Notes under the pieces: model-generated
Seen by the model: only the letters and a program-made list of their open reading frames with translations
Told to the model about the DNA's origin: nothing
The model's database searches: none
Origin: JAXLRU01 sp046330935
GTDB taxonomy: Bacteria > Actinomycetota > Actinomycetes > Actinomycetales > Kineosporiaceae
Length of the DNA: 64,000 bases
Assembly: GCA_046330935.1 (NCBI GenBank)
Contig: JAXLRU010000006.1
Span: forward strand, 372,001-436,000
Reading direction: 5' to 3'
Position numbers and translations under genes: made by a program
Part shown: piece after piece, positions 26,504 to 34,722 of the stretch
Position numbering within the stretch: the first letter of the stretch is position 1
How the letters are laid out: every line of letters begins with the position of its first letter

Positions 26504-27168
26504 GACTTGCTCGGCACGGGGTCGACGTTGGCTTGGCCGATGTGCCAGCGGTAGCCGTCCCAGTCCATACGGGCGTTCATCCCCACATCGCGAGCTGCAC
26601 CTCGAGTCCTCAGCGTCCTAGAAGTCACCTTGGAAACGAGCACAGAGCTGTTCTGATCGACGACCGCGCGGATCACGATCTGGTCGGGATTTCCCATATC
26701 CGTCCCTTTGACCATCACACGCTCGAAGCCACCGTTGAGGACCTTGCTGTCAGCACCGCGGATCTCCTCGACATCCGCGATCAGCTGGCGGCAGAACTCC
26801 GACTCCCCGGAGCACACGTTGCGCAGCGGATCGGGGTCTGCGGCGGCGAAGGCATAGGCGTACAGGTCGAGGAAGTGCCGGAAGGTTGCCTCGGCCCCGG
26901 CCACGGTGTGCTCGGACGCAGCCGGCGGCAGCGTGGGCGGCAACAACACATCGGTCGAAGGACCCGAGGCCGAGGCCGCCGCCGTAGGGCTGGCCACCGT
27001 CACCGACCCCAACGGGCGCTCACCCCCGCCCGAACACGCACTCAACGCCACGACGGCCACCGCCGACAAGAGCGCCGCGACCACGCGCACCCGCACCCCG
27101 TCCGCCGCCGACCCTGCCGTCCAACCAGCCGCCGACCAGCCCGTCCCCGGGCCCCGTCCCTCACGCAT
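26500..27168 (-). CDS. DUF6318 family lipoprotein, cassette copy C
   Basis: The 222-residue protein starts at ATG 27168. A hydrophobic signal is followed by the lipobox LSAC, a Ser/Thr/Ala spacer, and the shared core ASEHTVAGAEATFRHFLDLY and YAFAAADPDPLRNVC. After the Cys pair the C-terminal half diverges sharply from copies A and B (DVEEIRGADSKVLNGGF, VSKVTSRTLRTRGAARDVG), so the conserved N-terminal half joins a variable C-terminal half. It leads the transcript C-PKD B-DUF6318 B. Confidence 0.8.
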   Translation of the reverse strand: MREGRGPGTGWSAAGWTAGSAADGVRVRVVAALLSAVAVVALSACSGGGERPLGSVTVASPTAAASASGPSTDVLLPPTLPPAASEHTVAGAEATFRHFLDLYAYAFAAADPDPLRNVCSGESEFCRQLIADVEEIRGADSKVLNGGFERVMVKGTDMGNPDQIVIRAVVDQNSSVLVSKVTSRTLRTRGAARDVGMNARMDWDGYRWHIGQANVDPVPSKS

Positions 27169-27175
27169 GCTCGGA

Positions 27176-27220
27176 ACCCTAACCACCGGCGGGCACCCGC
27201 AGCTGCGACCCTGTGGACAA
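27176..27220 (-). promoter_or_regulatory. Leaderless-type promoter and DnaA-box-like site of DUF6318 copy C
   Basis: TAGGGT (27176-27181 on the minus strand) lies 7 nt before ATG 27168, and TTGTCCACA (27212-27220) lies upstream within CCGGGTTGTCCACAGGG. Both elements recur before copy A. Their conservation, while the sequence between them differs, indicates a common control region. Confidence 0.45.
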
Positions 27221-27236
27221 CCCGGCAAAGCAAGGA

Positions 27237-27264
27237 GCCGGGGACGCCGCACGGCGTCCCCGGC
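27237..27264. terminator. Hairpin terminator of the Xyn11A-like gene
   Basis: A perfect 13-bp stem (27237-27249 and 27252-27264) with a 2-nt loop lies 20 bp past the stop of the xylanase gene on the minus strand and separates it from the DUF6318 operon. Confidence 0.75.
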
Positions 27265-27284
27265 CCCTGGCCGACGAGGAGCGA

Positions 27285-29282
27285 TCAGGCGCAGGTCGCC
27301 GTCGGCACGGTGCTGTTGCCGTTCTTGTACAGCGTCACCCCGAAGCTGTTGCCGGAGCCGTTCGGCTTGGCGGTCAACGTGCCGGTGGTGCCGGTGACGC
27401 TGGCGTTCCAGCTGCTCTGGAGGCTCTGCCCGCTGCCGAGCCGGATGGTCACCGTCCACGCGCTCTTGCCGCTGACGGTGAAGGTGGTGTTGAACCGGTC
27501 GCTCCAGTCCTCGGCCTTGGTGACCGTGACCGAGCAGGTGCCCGACGTCGAGCCGCCGGTGCTGGTGGCGGTGGACGTCGACCCGCCGCCGGTCTGCCCG
27601 TTACCCGGCGCGACGGCCCGGCCGGTGCTGGGCGAGATCTGACCGGTGCACAGGCCCCGCGAGCGCAGGTCCTGCAGGATGCCCGGCAGCGCCTGCTGGG
27701 TGGCCGCCGGCCAGTCGTGCATGAGGATGATCTGGCCGTTGGTCAGGCGCGCGGCGGCGGAGCGGATCGCGCTGGCCGTGGCGTTGTTCCAGTCCTGCGA
27801 GTCGACGTCCCAGATGATCTCGCGCAGCCCGAGCGAGGACTCCACCGACTTCAGCGTCGCGTTGGACTCGCCGTAGGGCGGGCGGAACAGGGTGGGCGTG
27901 ACCCCGGCGGTCTGCTGGATCACCGTCTGGCTGCGCGACAGCTGCGACTGGATCTCCGACTGGCTCAGGTTCACCAGGTGCGGGTGGTCCCAGCTGTGGT
28001 TGCCGATCTGCAGGCCGGCGTTCTTGTACGCCTGCATCAGCGACGGGTTCGCCGAGGCGTTGGAGCCGGTCGGGAAGACCGTGCCCGTGGCACCGTACTG
28101 CTTCAGGGTGCTGATCAGCTGGTTGCTGGTGGCGGGGGTCGGACCGTCGTCCCAGGTGAGGCCCACGTAACCGTTGGGGCAGCTCGTCGCGGTGCTCGTG
28201 GGCTGGCTCGACGACGTGGACGTCGACGAGGAGCTCGACGACGACGTCGCGGTGGACGTCGTGCCGCCGGCGCTGCAGGTGGCCGTCGGCAGCGCCGTGT
28301 TGCCATTGGCGTAGAGCGTCAGCCCGAAGCTGTTGCCCGACCCGTTCGGCTTGGCCGTAAGCGTGCCGGACGTGCCGGTGACCGCGGCGTTCCAGCTGCT
28401 CTGCAGCGTCTGCCCGCTGCCCAGCCGGACCCCGACGGTCCAGTTGCTGGAGCCCGTCACGTCGAGCTTCACGTTGAACCGGTCGGTCCACGACTCCGCG
28501 CGGGTGACCGCGACGGAGCAGCCGCCGGTACCGCCCGTCGAGGTGGGGGTGGACGACGTCGACGTCGGGGTGGACGTCGTGCCGCCGCCGGAGCCCTCGC
28601 TCACGGTGATGTTCGAGGAGACCGAGCTCTGGTAACCCTCGGTGGCCATGATCTGGTAGTAGTGGTTGCCCAGGTTCAGGCCCGCGTTCTTCCAGGCGTT
28701 GAAGTGGTTGGCGACGGTGATCGTGCCGCCCGTGCGCTTCTGCTGACGCACGCTCCAGTACTGGTAGAACGTCTGCGTCCCGTCGATCGACGGCTGGTTC
28801 ACCCGCTGGCTGCGCAGGATGTCGTAGGTCCCGCCGTCGGTGGTCACAGTGCCGAGCTTCGTGGCCCCGGAGCTGGGGTTGTAGTTCCCGAAGTTCTCGA
28901 CGACGTAGTACTCGACGAGCGGGCTACGGGTCCAGCCGTACAGCGCGAGGTAGCAGTTGCCACCGCAGTTGAACGTGCCGGAGTAGTTCACCGTGTGCGC
29001 CGAGCCCGGGTTCCAGCCCTTGCCGACCACCGAGTTGTTGATGTTGGACATCGAGACGCTGTAGTTGCCCGCGTCACCCAACGTCATCGTGACGTTGCCG
29101 TTGTCCTTCCAGAACGAGTAGAAGAACCCGTTGTGGGTGCTCTCCTGGTTGGTGGTCACCGTGACGGCCGCCTGCGCGGACTGGGGCACGAGGGCCGAGG
29201 CCGCCACGGCGCCGGCGGCGGCCAGGGCGAGCGCGAGGCGACGGCGCCGGCTGCCACCGGCCACGCCGAGGATGTTTCTCAT
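27285..29282 (-). CDS. GH11 xylanase-CBM2-NodB deacetylase-CBM2, Xyn11A-like
   Basis: The 665-residue modular secreted enzyme has a signal peptide (1-38, ending QSAQA). The GH11 domain (about 40-225) has catalytic Glu in VEYYVVE and in ATEGYQSS. A Thr/Ser linker leads to a CBM2-type domain (about 255-340, TLQSSWNAAVTG), a Ser-rich linker, and a NodB/CE4 deacetylase (about 375-560) with TWDDGP, HSWDH, RPPYGE, WDVDSQDW and ILMHDW. A second CBM2 closes it (TLQSSWNASVTG). This is the domain order of Cellulomonas fimi Xyn11A, so it should cleave xylan and remove acetyl groups. ATG 29282 has GAGGAGG upstream. The two CBMs are almost identical. Confidence 0.9.
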   Translation of the reverse strand: MRNILGVAGGSRRRRLALALAAAGAVAASALVPQSAQAAVTVTTNQESTHNGFFYSFWKDNGNVTMTLGDAGNYSVSMSNINNSVVGKGWNPGSAHTVNYSGTFNCGGNCYLALYGWTRSPLVEYYVVENFGNYNPSSGATKLGTVTTDGGTYDILRSQRVNQPSIDGTQTFYQYWSVRQQKRTGGTITVANHFNAWKNAGLNLGNHYYQIMATEGYQSSVSSNITVSEGSGGGTTSTPTSTSSTPTSTGGTGGCSVAVTRAESWTDRFNVKLDVTGSSNWTVGVRLGSGQTLQSSWNAAVTGTSGTLTAKPNGSGNSFGLTLYANGNTALPTATCSAGGTTSTATSSSSSSSTSTSSSQPTSTATSCPNGYVGLTWDDGPTPATSNQLISTLKQYGATGTVFPTGSNASANPSLMQAYKNAGLQIGNHSWDHPHLVNLSQSEIQSQLSRSQTVIQQTAGVTPTLFRPPYGESNATLKSVESSLGLREIIWDVDSQDWNNATASAIRSAAARLTNGQIILMHDWPAATQQALPGILQDLRSRGLCTGQISPSTGRAVAPGNGQTGGGSTSTATSTGGSTSGTCSVTVTKAEDWSDRFNTTFTVSGKSAWTVTIRLGSGQSLQSSWNASVTGTTGTLTAKPNGSGNSFGVTLYKNGNSTVPTATCA

Positions 29283-29364
29283 GAAGGGCTTCCTCCTCGT
29301 TGAGGTCGCGTTCCAGCGCCACAGCCGATCCGGTTCAGCGGCTGCGGTGCGAGGTCCGGGCCAG

Positions 29365-29545
29365 AGACGGAAAAGCTTTCGCAACGAATCCATCTGACCA
29401 GGGGACGCCAGTGTTCGTGTGAGCTACGGCACTGTCAACGCCGCACGTCACCCGAGCGGGCGACCGGCGGCCCGCCGAACGGCGCAACCCCCACTGAGCT
29501 GCACTAACGCGAGGGCACGCGAACGATCGTTCGGAAGTTTCGGAA
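29365..29545. promoter_or_regulatory. Palindromes upstream of the xylanase gene
   Basis: In the 371-bp gap 29283-29653, GGAAAAGCTTTCGC (29369-29382) and the perfect 14-bp palindrome CGAACGATCGTTCG (29520-29533) lie upstream of the xylanase start, followed by GGAAGTTTCGGAACCGTTCG. CGAA...TTCG inverted repeats are reported for xylan regulators of streptomycetes. Sites here are probable operators; no clear -10/-35 was assigned. Confidence 0.45.
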
Positions 29546-29591
29546 CCGTTCGTCGCAACCGGACGATCAATCGGTTCAGGCGGCACTGATC

Positions 29592-29637
29592 GAAAAAGGC
29601 CCCTCCCCCGCGGTCGCCACCGCGCGGGAAGGGCCCT
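29592..29637 (-). terminator. Rho-independent terminator of the RTX-repeat gene
   Basis: On the minus strand a GC-rich hairpin (GGCCCTTCCCGCGCGGT pairing with ACCGCGGGGGAGGGGCC) is followed by TTTTT, a classical intrinsic terminator 17-60 nt past the stop at 29654. Confidence 0.85.
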
Positions 29638-29653
29638 GCAAACCTCGCGAGGA

Positions 29654-31816
29654 TCAGCTCCCCGACACCCAGGTGATCTTCTCGCACGTCACCTTGTCGC
29701 CGACGTCCGCGCGGCAGGTGTCCGATCCCCCGCCACCCTCGACGACGTCGTTGCCCGCGATCCCGTCGACGGCGTCGATCACGTCGTCCCCGCCTCCGCC
29801 GCGCAGCACGTTGGCCACCGCGCTGCCTGTCAACCGGTCGGGACCGCGGTCGCCCTGCGCCTGCTCCACGTTCGGGAACCGGCCCGAGGACAGGTCGATC
29901 GTGGCGCCCTCCCCCTTGGGCGAGGACACGCGCAGGCGGTCGGAACCGGGACCACCGTCGAAGGGCCCGGACGCGCGGGCCTGCGACGGGTCGACCCAGA
30001 TGACGTCGTTGCCCGCACCCGCGTCGAGACCCGCCCACGTCGGGCCGAACGTGTCCGCCTTGGCGCTGCCCACGATCCGCGACAGCGGGGAGACCGACCA
30101 GGGGTTGCGCAGCTGGTCGGTGCCCCAGCCCACGATCTGGGCGCCGTCGGCCGTCCGCGTCGTCCTGATCCCCTTCGGCGAGCCGCTGTAGTCGAGCAGC
30201 GCCGCGCCTGCGATGACGTCGTCGCCCGCGCCCGGCACCATCCGGCGCAGCGGGCCCAGCTCGAGAGCGGGCCCGCACAGGACGTCGTCACGGGGAGTCC
30301 CGTTCACGACGTCGGCGTCCGACGTCCCCGTGACCGTGCACGCGTCGCCGTCGACGGTGCCCGCGTCGCTTCCCGACTGGTCCCACGCCGTGCCGGCGAC
30401 GCCGTCGGCGAGGATCCGGTACTCGAAGGCCGCCGCGCCCGGCACCGTCGTGCCCCAGTACAGGGCCACCGCCCCCTGGGCGCCCGCCGGGACCGAGCCG
30501 ATCGTGCAGGTGAACGTGGTGTCCCGGTCGGCCTTGCCGGGCGTCACGGTGCACGGCGACGTCGACGTGAACCGCAGCCAGCCCCGGGGTGCGCTCACCT
30601 TGCCGACGATCCGCACGTTCGTCGCCGCAGCGGTGCCCCGGTTGGCCCACATCAGCGAGTCGCCGCGGGCGGTGCCGGCCAGCGGCAGTGTGGCTGCCCC
30701 CGGGAGCAGGCGGTTGTCGTCGACGAGGGTCAGGACCGGCGCCGCCGCGTCGTCCTCCTCGACCGTGCCGGTGAACACGGCGGGCAGCAGCATCGGCGGC
30801 GTGCCGGCCTCGGGCCGCAGGTTCCAGGCGTAGGTGCGGTCGCGACCGGGCGCGGTGTTTCCCTCCGAGATCGCGCTGAAGGCGCGGCTGGTCTCCCCGG
30901 CGGGGATCGTCACCGACCACTCCGGCCACGTCGGCGACAGGTGCAGGGCGACGTCGCGGTCCACGGGCCGGTCCAGAGTGATCACCGACGACAGAGGACG
31001 CGTCCAGTCACCCTCGTCGACCGTCCAGTCGGCGATGCTGACCCGGTAAGGCCGCGCCGCCGCGGACCCCCAGACGGTCGCCGTCAGCACCGGTTCCGCC
31101 CCGGGGATCGAGAAGGCGACGTCGACGTCGTGGGCCGCGGCGTCCGTGAAGGCACCGGCGGGCACCGGGATCGTGCCGCGGGCGATGGTCGACCCCGCCG
31201 GGACGGCCAGCGTGACGGGCGCCGCGTCACCGCCCGGCCAGTGCGCCACGGCGCTCACCGTCGTCGCCACCTCGCTCGCACCCGACAGCGCGACCGCGAC
31301 GGGCAGGCCCGCCCCCGCCCCCACGACCGCGGTGCCCACGAACGGCGTGACAGTGGGCGCCGGCGTGAACGAGTGGGACGCCGTCGGCCCGGCCTTGCCC
31401 TGGGCGACGAACCGGGCGGTCACGGTGTAGCGGTGGCCGAGGCGCAGCTGCTCCAGGGGGATCTCGCCGGTGAGCCACGGGTCGCGGACCACGCGCCGGA
31501 CCGGGCCCTCGCCGTCGGAGATGTCGACGACGATCTCGTCGGCGCCGTCGAAGGGCGCATCCGCCGGCCACGACCAGAACAGGATCCCGCGCGAGCCCTC
31601 GACCCCGCTCGTGATCACCGGCGCGAACGCGGGCGCCGCACCCGGACCGGTCGGGGACGGCGTGGGCGTGCTCGAGCGGGACGGCGTGGGCGTGGCCGAG
31701 CGGGACGGCGACGGCGTGCCCGCCGTGGCGGCACCGGCCGGCGCACCCGCCGATGCCAGGATCAGGGCCACGAGGGCCCCGGCCACCTGCACGGCGACCT
31801 TCGAGCGAGCAGGCAT
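29654..31816 (-). CDS. Secreted protein with RTX-type calcium-binding repeats
   Basis: The 720-residue protein starts at ATG 31816 with AGGAG upstream. A signal peptide is followed by a Pro/Ser/Thr linker (about 30-55). Three or more beta-sandwich segments follow, including one like a Calx-beta or Ig module (SIADWTVDEGDWTRPLSSVITL, VTIPAGETSRAF) and one CARDB/DUF11-like module with two Cys. The last 170 residues hold RTX nonapeptide repeats (GTPRDDVLCG, GAGNDVIWV, GGPGSDRL, GGGGDDVID, GGGGSDTC), which bind calcium. No catalytic domain recognised; a surface or extracellular structural role is likely. Confidence 0.75.
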   Translation of the reverse strand: MPARSKVAVQVAGALVALILASAGAPAGAATAGTPSPSRSATPTPSRSSTPTPSPTGPGAAPAFAPVITSGVEGSRGILFWSWPADAPFDGADEIVVDISDGEGPVRRVVRDPWLTGEIPLEQLRLGHRYTVTARFVAQGKAGPTASHSFTPAPTVTPFVGTAVVGAGAGLPVAVALSGASEVATTVSAVAHWPGGDAAPVTLAVPAGSTIARGTIPVPAGAFTDAAAHDVDVAFSIPGAEPVLTATVWGSAAARPYRVSIADWTVDEGDWTRPLSSVITLDRPVDRDVALHLSPTWPEWSVTIPAGETSRAFSAISEGNTAPGRDRTYAWNLRPEAGTPPMLLPAVFTGTVEEDDAAAPVLTLVDDNRLLPGAATLPLAGTARGDSLMWANRGTAAATNVRIVGKVSAPRGWLRFTSTSPCTVTPGKADRDTTFTCTIGSVPAGAQGAVALYWGTTVPGAAAFEYRILADGVAGTAWDQSGSDAGTVDGDACTVTGTSDADVVNGTPRDDVLCGPALELGPLRRMVPGAGDDVIAGAALLDYSGSPKGIRTTRTADGAQIVGWGTDQLRNPWSVSPLSRIVGSAKADTFGPTWAGLDAGAGNDVIWVDPSQARASGPFDGGPGSDRLRVSSPKGEGATIDLSSGRFPNVEQAQGDRGPDRLTGSAVANVLRGGGGDDVIDAVDGIAGNDVVEGGGGSDTCRADVGDKVTCEKITWVSGS

Positions 31817-32023
31817 GACCGACTCCTTCCCCCGTGGCCGCGGCGGCGTTCGCCCCGACCTCGGCGTGCACATTACGACTGCGGCCGCCACCGACACGCC
31901 CGGCGTGGCGGACGTGCGCCGAACGGCCCAGCCCCTCGGCGGCCTCGTCCCGCCGCTTGACACCCCGGTCGCACCCGGCGAACGTGGCCGCCGCAGAGCA
32001 GGACGCGGATCAAGGGAGCCCAC

Positions 32024-33198
32024 GTGGACCGCCGACGCCCCCCAGCCCCCCTCCGAGCCGCCTCCGCGCGCCGAGGACGTGGCACCTCGCGCCGAGTCAA
32101 CCTTGCCGTCATCGCCGTCACCGGCGTCGCCGCCATGCTCGCGACCTCGTTGCCGCCCGCGGCGACCACGGGCAAGCTGACCTGGCGCAGCGCCGACGTG
32201 TCCTCCCGCAGCGCAGCCTCGACCTCGGCGTCACGTACTACGACGCCAAGGGCAAGGCGAAGGACCCGCTCGCCATCCTCAAGCAGCGCGGCGTCAACTA
32301 CGCCCGCCTGCGCGTCTGGCACACGACGCCGTCCGGCGACAACACCAAGGCCGCCGTGCTGAAGCAGGCCAAGGCGGTCAAGGCCCGCGGCATGAAGCTC
32401 ATGATCGACTTCCACTACTCCGACACGTGGGCCGATCCCGGGCACCAGAGCCCGCCCGCCGCATGGGCGGGCCACAGCCTCGCCCAGCTGCAGCAGGACG
32501 TCTACGCCCACACCTACGACGTCTGCACCGCGCTGAAGCAGCAGGGCACCACGCCCGACTCGGTGCAGATCGGCAACGAGATCAACGTGGGCATGATGTG
32601 GGACCGCGGCAAGGTCGTGAACAACGACTTCGCCCCCCTGGCCTCCCTGCTCAAGCAGGGGTACGCGGCCGTGAAGGCGTGCAACAAGACCACCAAGGTG
32701 ATCATCCACACGGCCAACGCCGACAACCTCGACCACGCCCGCTGGTTCTACGACGGCATCCGCGCCCAGGGCGTGACCTGGGACGTCACCGGGCTGTCCT
32801 ATTACTGCACCTGGCACGGCCCGCTGTCGTCCCTGTGGAACGTGATCACCGACGCCAAGGCGCGCTACGGCAAGCCCGTCGTCGTCGTCGAGACCGCCTA
32901 CCCCTTCACCTCCGCGAACGCCGACTCCGAGCCCAACGCGATCGACGGCAGCGCCGCGACCCTCTGCGACGGGATCCCCGCCACCTGGGAGGGGCAGGCG
33001 CAGAACTTCGAGTGGGTGCAGAACACCGCGCGCGACGCGGGCGCGCTCGGCGTCTTCTACTGGGAGCCGACCTGGATCGCGACCAAGGGCAACGGCTGGG
33101 ACCCGGCGAACCGCGAGGGCACCGGCGACGGCTGGGACAACATGGCCGTGTTCGACTGGTCCGGCCACCTCAACCCGTCGATCCGGTGGAAGCCCTGA
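32024..33198 (+). pseudogene. GH53 endo-beta-1,4-galactanase, frameshifted
   Basis: GTG 32024 (AAGGGAG upstream) begins a signal peptide and LTWRSADVSS, the usual GH53 opening. The frame then breaks at a CCC run (32205-32207); one extra C restores VSSPQRSLDLGVTYYDAKGK and the complete enzyme to 33198. The acid/base Glu is in QIGNEINVGMMWDRG and the nucleophile in VVVVETAYPF. C-terminal FYWEPTWIATKG and NMAVFDWSGHLNPS are typical. The enzyme should hydrolyse galactan side chains of pectin. The break may be a homopolymer error, because everything after it is conserved. Confidence 0.85.
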
Positions 33199-33216
33199 CG
33201 CGCCAGGGCCGCGCGC

Positions 33217-33831
33217 TCAGCGGGCGGACCACACCGCCAGCTCGACCTCGCCGGGACCGTCGTCCCAGGCCCCGAGCAACCGAACGGGCGCCTCGACCGA
33301 GGCGCCGGCAAGCACCCGGTGCAGCCGCAGCTCGCCGAGATCGGTGACCACCACGGTGTCGGGGGCGTGCTCGCGCACCCCGACCAGGGCCGCGGCGGGC
33401 GCGGACCCCGAACCGGTGCCGCGGACCGTCGCCGTCGGGGTCCGCGGCACACGCCCCTCGCCCGTGTCGACCACCTCCTCGGCGCCCGTGCCCCCGCCAC
33501 AGGCCGTGGCCACGGCCACGGCGACCCATGCCGGGTCGGTGCAGGCGTCGTAGACCCAGCGGTGCCCCAGAACCGAGTGCTCCATCGTGCCCACGAGCGC
33601 CGCGCCCGACAGGGCCTCGGCGCGGTAGGTCAGCGGCACCTGGAGCACGACGCCGTCGCCGGGAGTGACCAGCAGAGTCTCCATGCCGACCTCCCCGTCC
33701 GGGTCGTCGAACCGGAACGACCCCACCTGCTGCAGGGAGCCGACCGTCCCCGCCCAGGGGCGCGTCGGCAGCCACTGCTGGAGGAGGTCGAGCTTGGTGG
33801 GGGTCAGCGTCGCGCGGTGGAGGAGTGCCAT
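33217..33831 (-). CDS. Maltokinase N-terminal cap-like domain protein
   Basis: The 204-residue protein starts at ATG 33831, 10 bp after the stop of the preceding gene. The opening ALLHRATLTPTKLDLLQQWLPTRPW and the following GSFRFDDPDGEVGMETLLV, then VLQVPLTYRAEAL and GTMEHSVLGHRWVYDACTDP, match the CG0192-like/maltokinase cap domain. That domain also occurs as a stand-alone protein in actinobacteria. Its role is unknown and no kinase domain is present. It is probably cotranscribed with the lipoprotein gene at 33841-34692. Confidence 0.7.
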   Translation of the reverse strand: MALLHRATLTPTKLDLLQQWLPTRPWAGTVGSLQQVGSFRFDDPDGEVGMETLLVTPGDGVVLQVPLTYRAEALSGAALVGTMEHSVLGHRWVYDACTDPAWVAVAVATACGGGTGAEEVVDTGEGRVPRTPTATVRGTGSGSAPAAALVGVREHAPDTVVVTDLGELRLHRVLAGASVEAPVRLLGAWDDGPGEVELAVWSAR

Positions 33832-33840
33832 GACGGCACC

Positions 33841-34692
33841 CTAGGACCCCGACGTGACGGCGAGCGTGGACGGCGCGGCCGCCCAGCGATCGTCGAGACG
33901 GACGCCGACGGTGCGCTCGATCAGCCCTGCCGCGGGGACGTCCAGGTTGCCCTCGTGCTGGGCGGCGATCGTGAGTTCGCCCAGCGCGTCGGCGTCGAGC
34001 GCTCCGGGGCGGGCGCCGCGGCGGTCGGAAGTGTCGGGCAGGATCCCCGGATCGAGGTTGACGAGGACGACGCCGTCCCGGGCCAGGGCCAGCCGCGCCT
34101 GGTCGTCGACGTCTCGCGTGTAGGCCATGGCCGTCCCCCCGCCCCTGGTCAACGCCACCAGGGTCGCGTCGGCGATGCAGCGGCGGCCCGCTGCCTGCCA
34201 CACCGTCCACGCCCCCGACTGCTCGGCCACGCGGTAGCGGGCGGGCCCCCGGTCGTCGACCCCCGGGGTCGCCGCCGGCAGCTCCTCGGCGCCGGCGCGG
34301 AACGCCTCGCCGTCGCGGGCCTCGTCGTAGGAGCGCGCTGCGGCGGCGTCGGCGCCCAGGCGCGACAGCACCTCGGCGAGACCGTAGGCGGGGCGAGGCC
34401 GGACGGCGACCACGCAGTAGGCGGGCCCCAGCGCCGCGCGCCCGCCCGGCCCCAGCGCAAAGGGGCTGGTGGGTGTGGGTGGCGGCGTGCGCGGCCCCGA
34501 CGGCGAGGCCGAGGACCCGCCGGCCCCCGATCCGCCGGCCCCCGGTCCGCTGGCCCCCGGGCCGGCCGCGACGGGCGGGGTCGACGCGTCCGGTGCGGGG
34601 CCGGGCGAGGAGCACGCGGCCAGGCCCGCGCAGACGCACGCCAGGACCAGCAGGCGCAGCCGGACCAGGGGGGCGGGGCGGGGCTCGATCAC
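33841..34692 (-). CDS. Putative lipoprotein, unknown function
   Basis: The 283-residue protein starts at GTG 34692. A hydrophobic signal and lipobox LAAC are followed by a 50-residue Pro/Ser/Gly linker. The folded part begins near ALGPAYCVVAVRPRP and holds two Cys (AYC, GRRC) and strands such as RYRVAEQSGAWTVWQAAGR. No family recognised. It overlaps no gene; the ETF alpha gene ends 30 bp upstream. Confidence 0.6.
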   Translation of the reverse strand: MIEPRPAPLVRLRLLVLACVCAGLAACSSPGPAPDASTPPVAAGPGASGPGAGGSGAGGSSASPSGPRTPPPTPTSPFALGPGGRAALGPAYCVVAVRPRPAYGLAEVLSRLGADAAAARSYDEARDGEAFRAGAEELPAATPGVDDRGPARYRVAEQSGAWTVWQAAGRRCIADATLVALTRGGGTAMAYTRDVDDQARLALARDGVVLVNLDPGILPDTSDRRGARPGALDADALGELTIAAQHEGNLDVPAAGLIERTVGVRLDDRWAAAPSTLAVTSGS

Positions 34693-34722
34693 GGCGACAT
34701 GCCTACCATCCGCCGCGACCGC

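Noticed and set aside
14137..27236. Prophage
   Set aside because: No integrase, terminase, capsid or tail gene recognised; a mixed island fits better.
33832..33843. TAGGGT before the cap-domain gene as a leaderless promoter
   Set aside because: The hexamer contains the stop codon of the preceding gene and the genes are 10 bp apart, so cotranscription is simpler.
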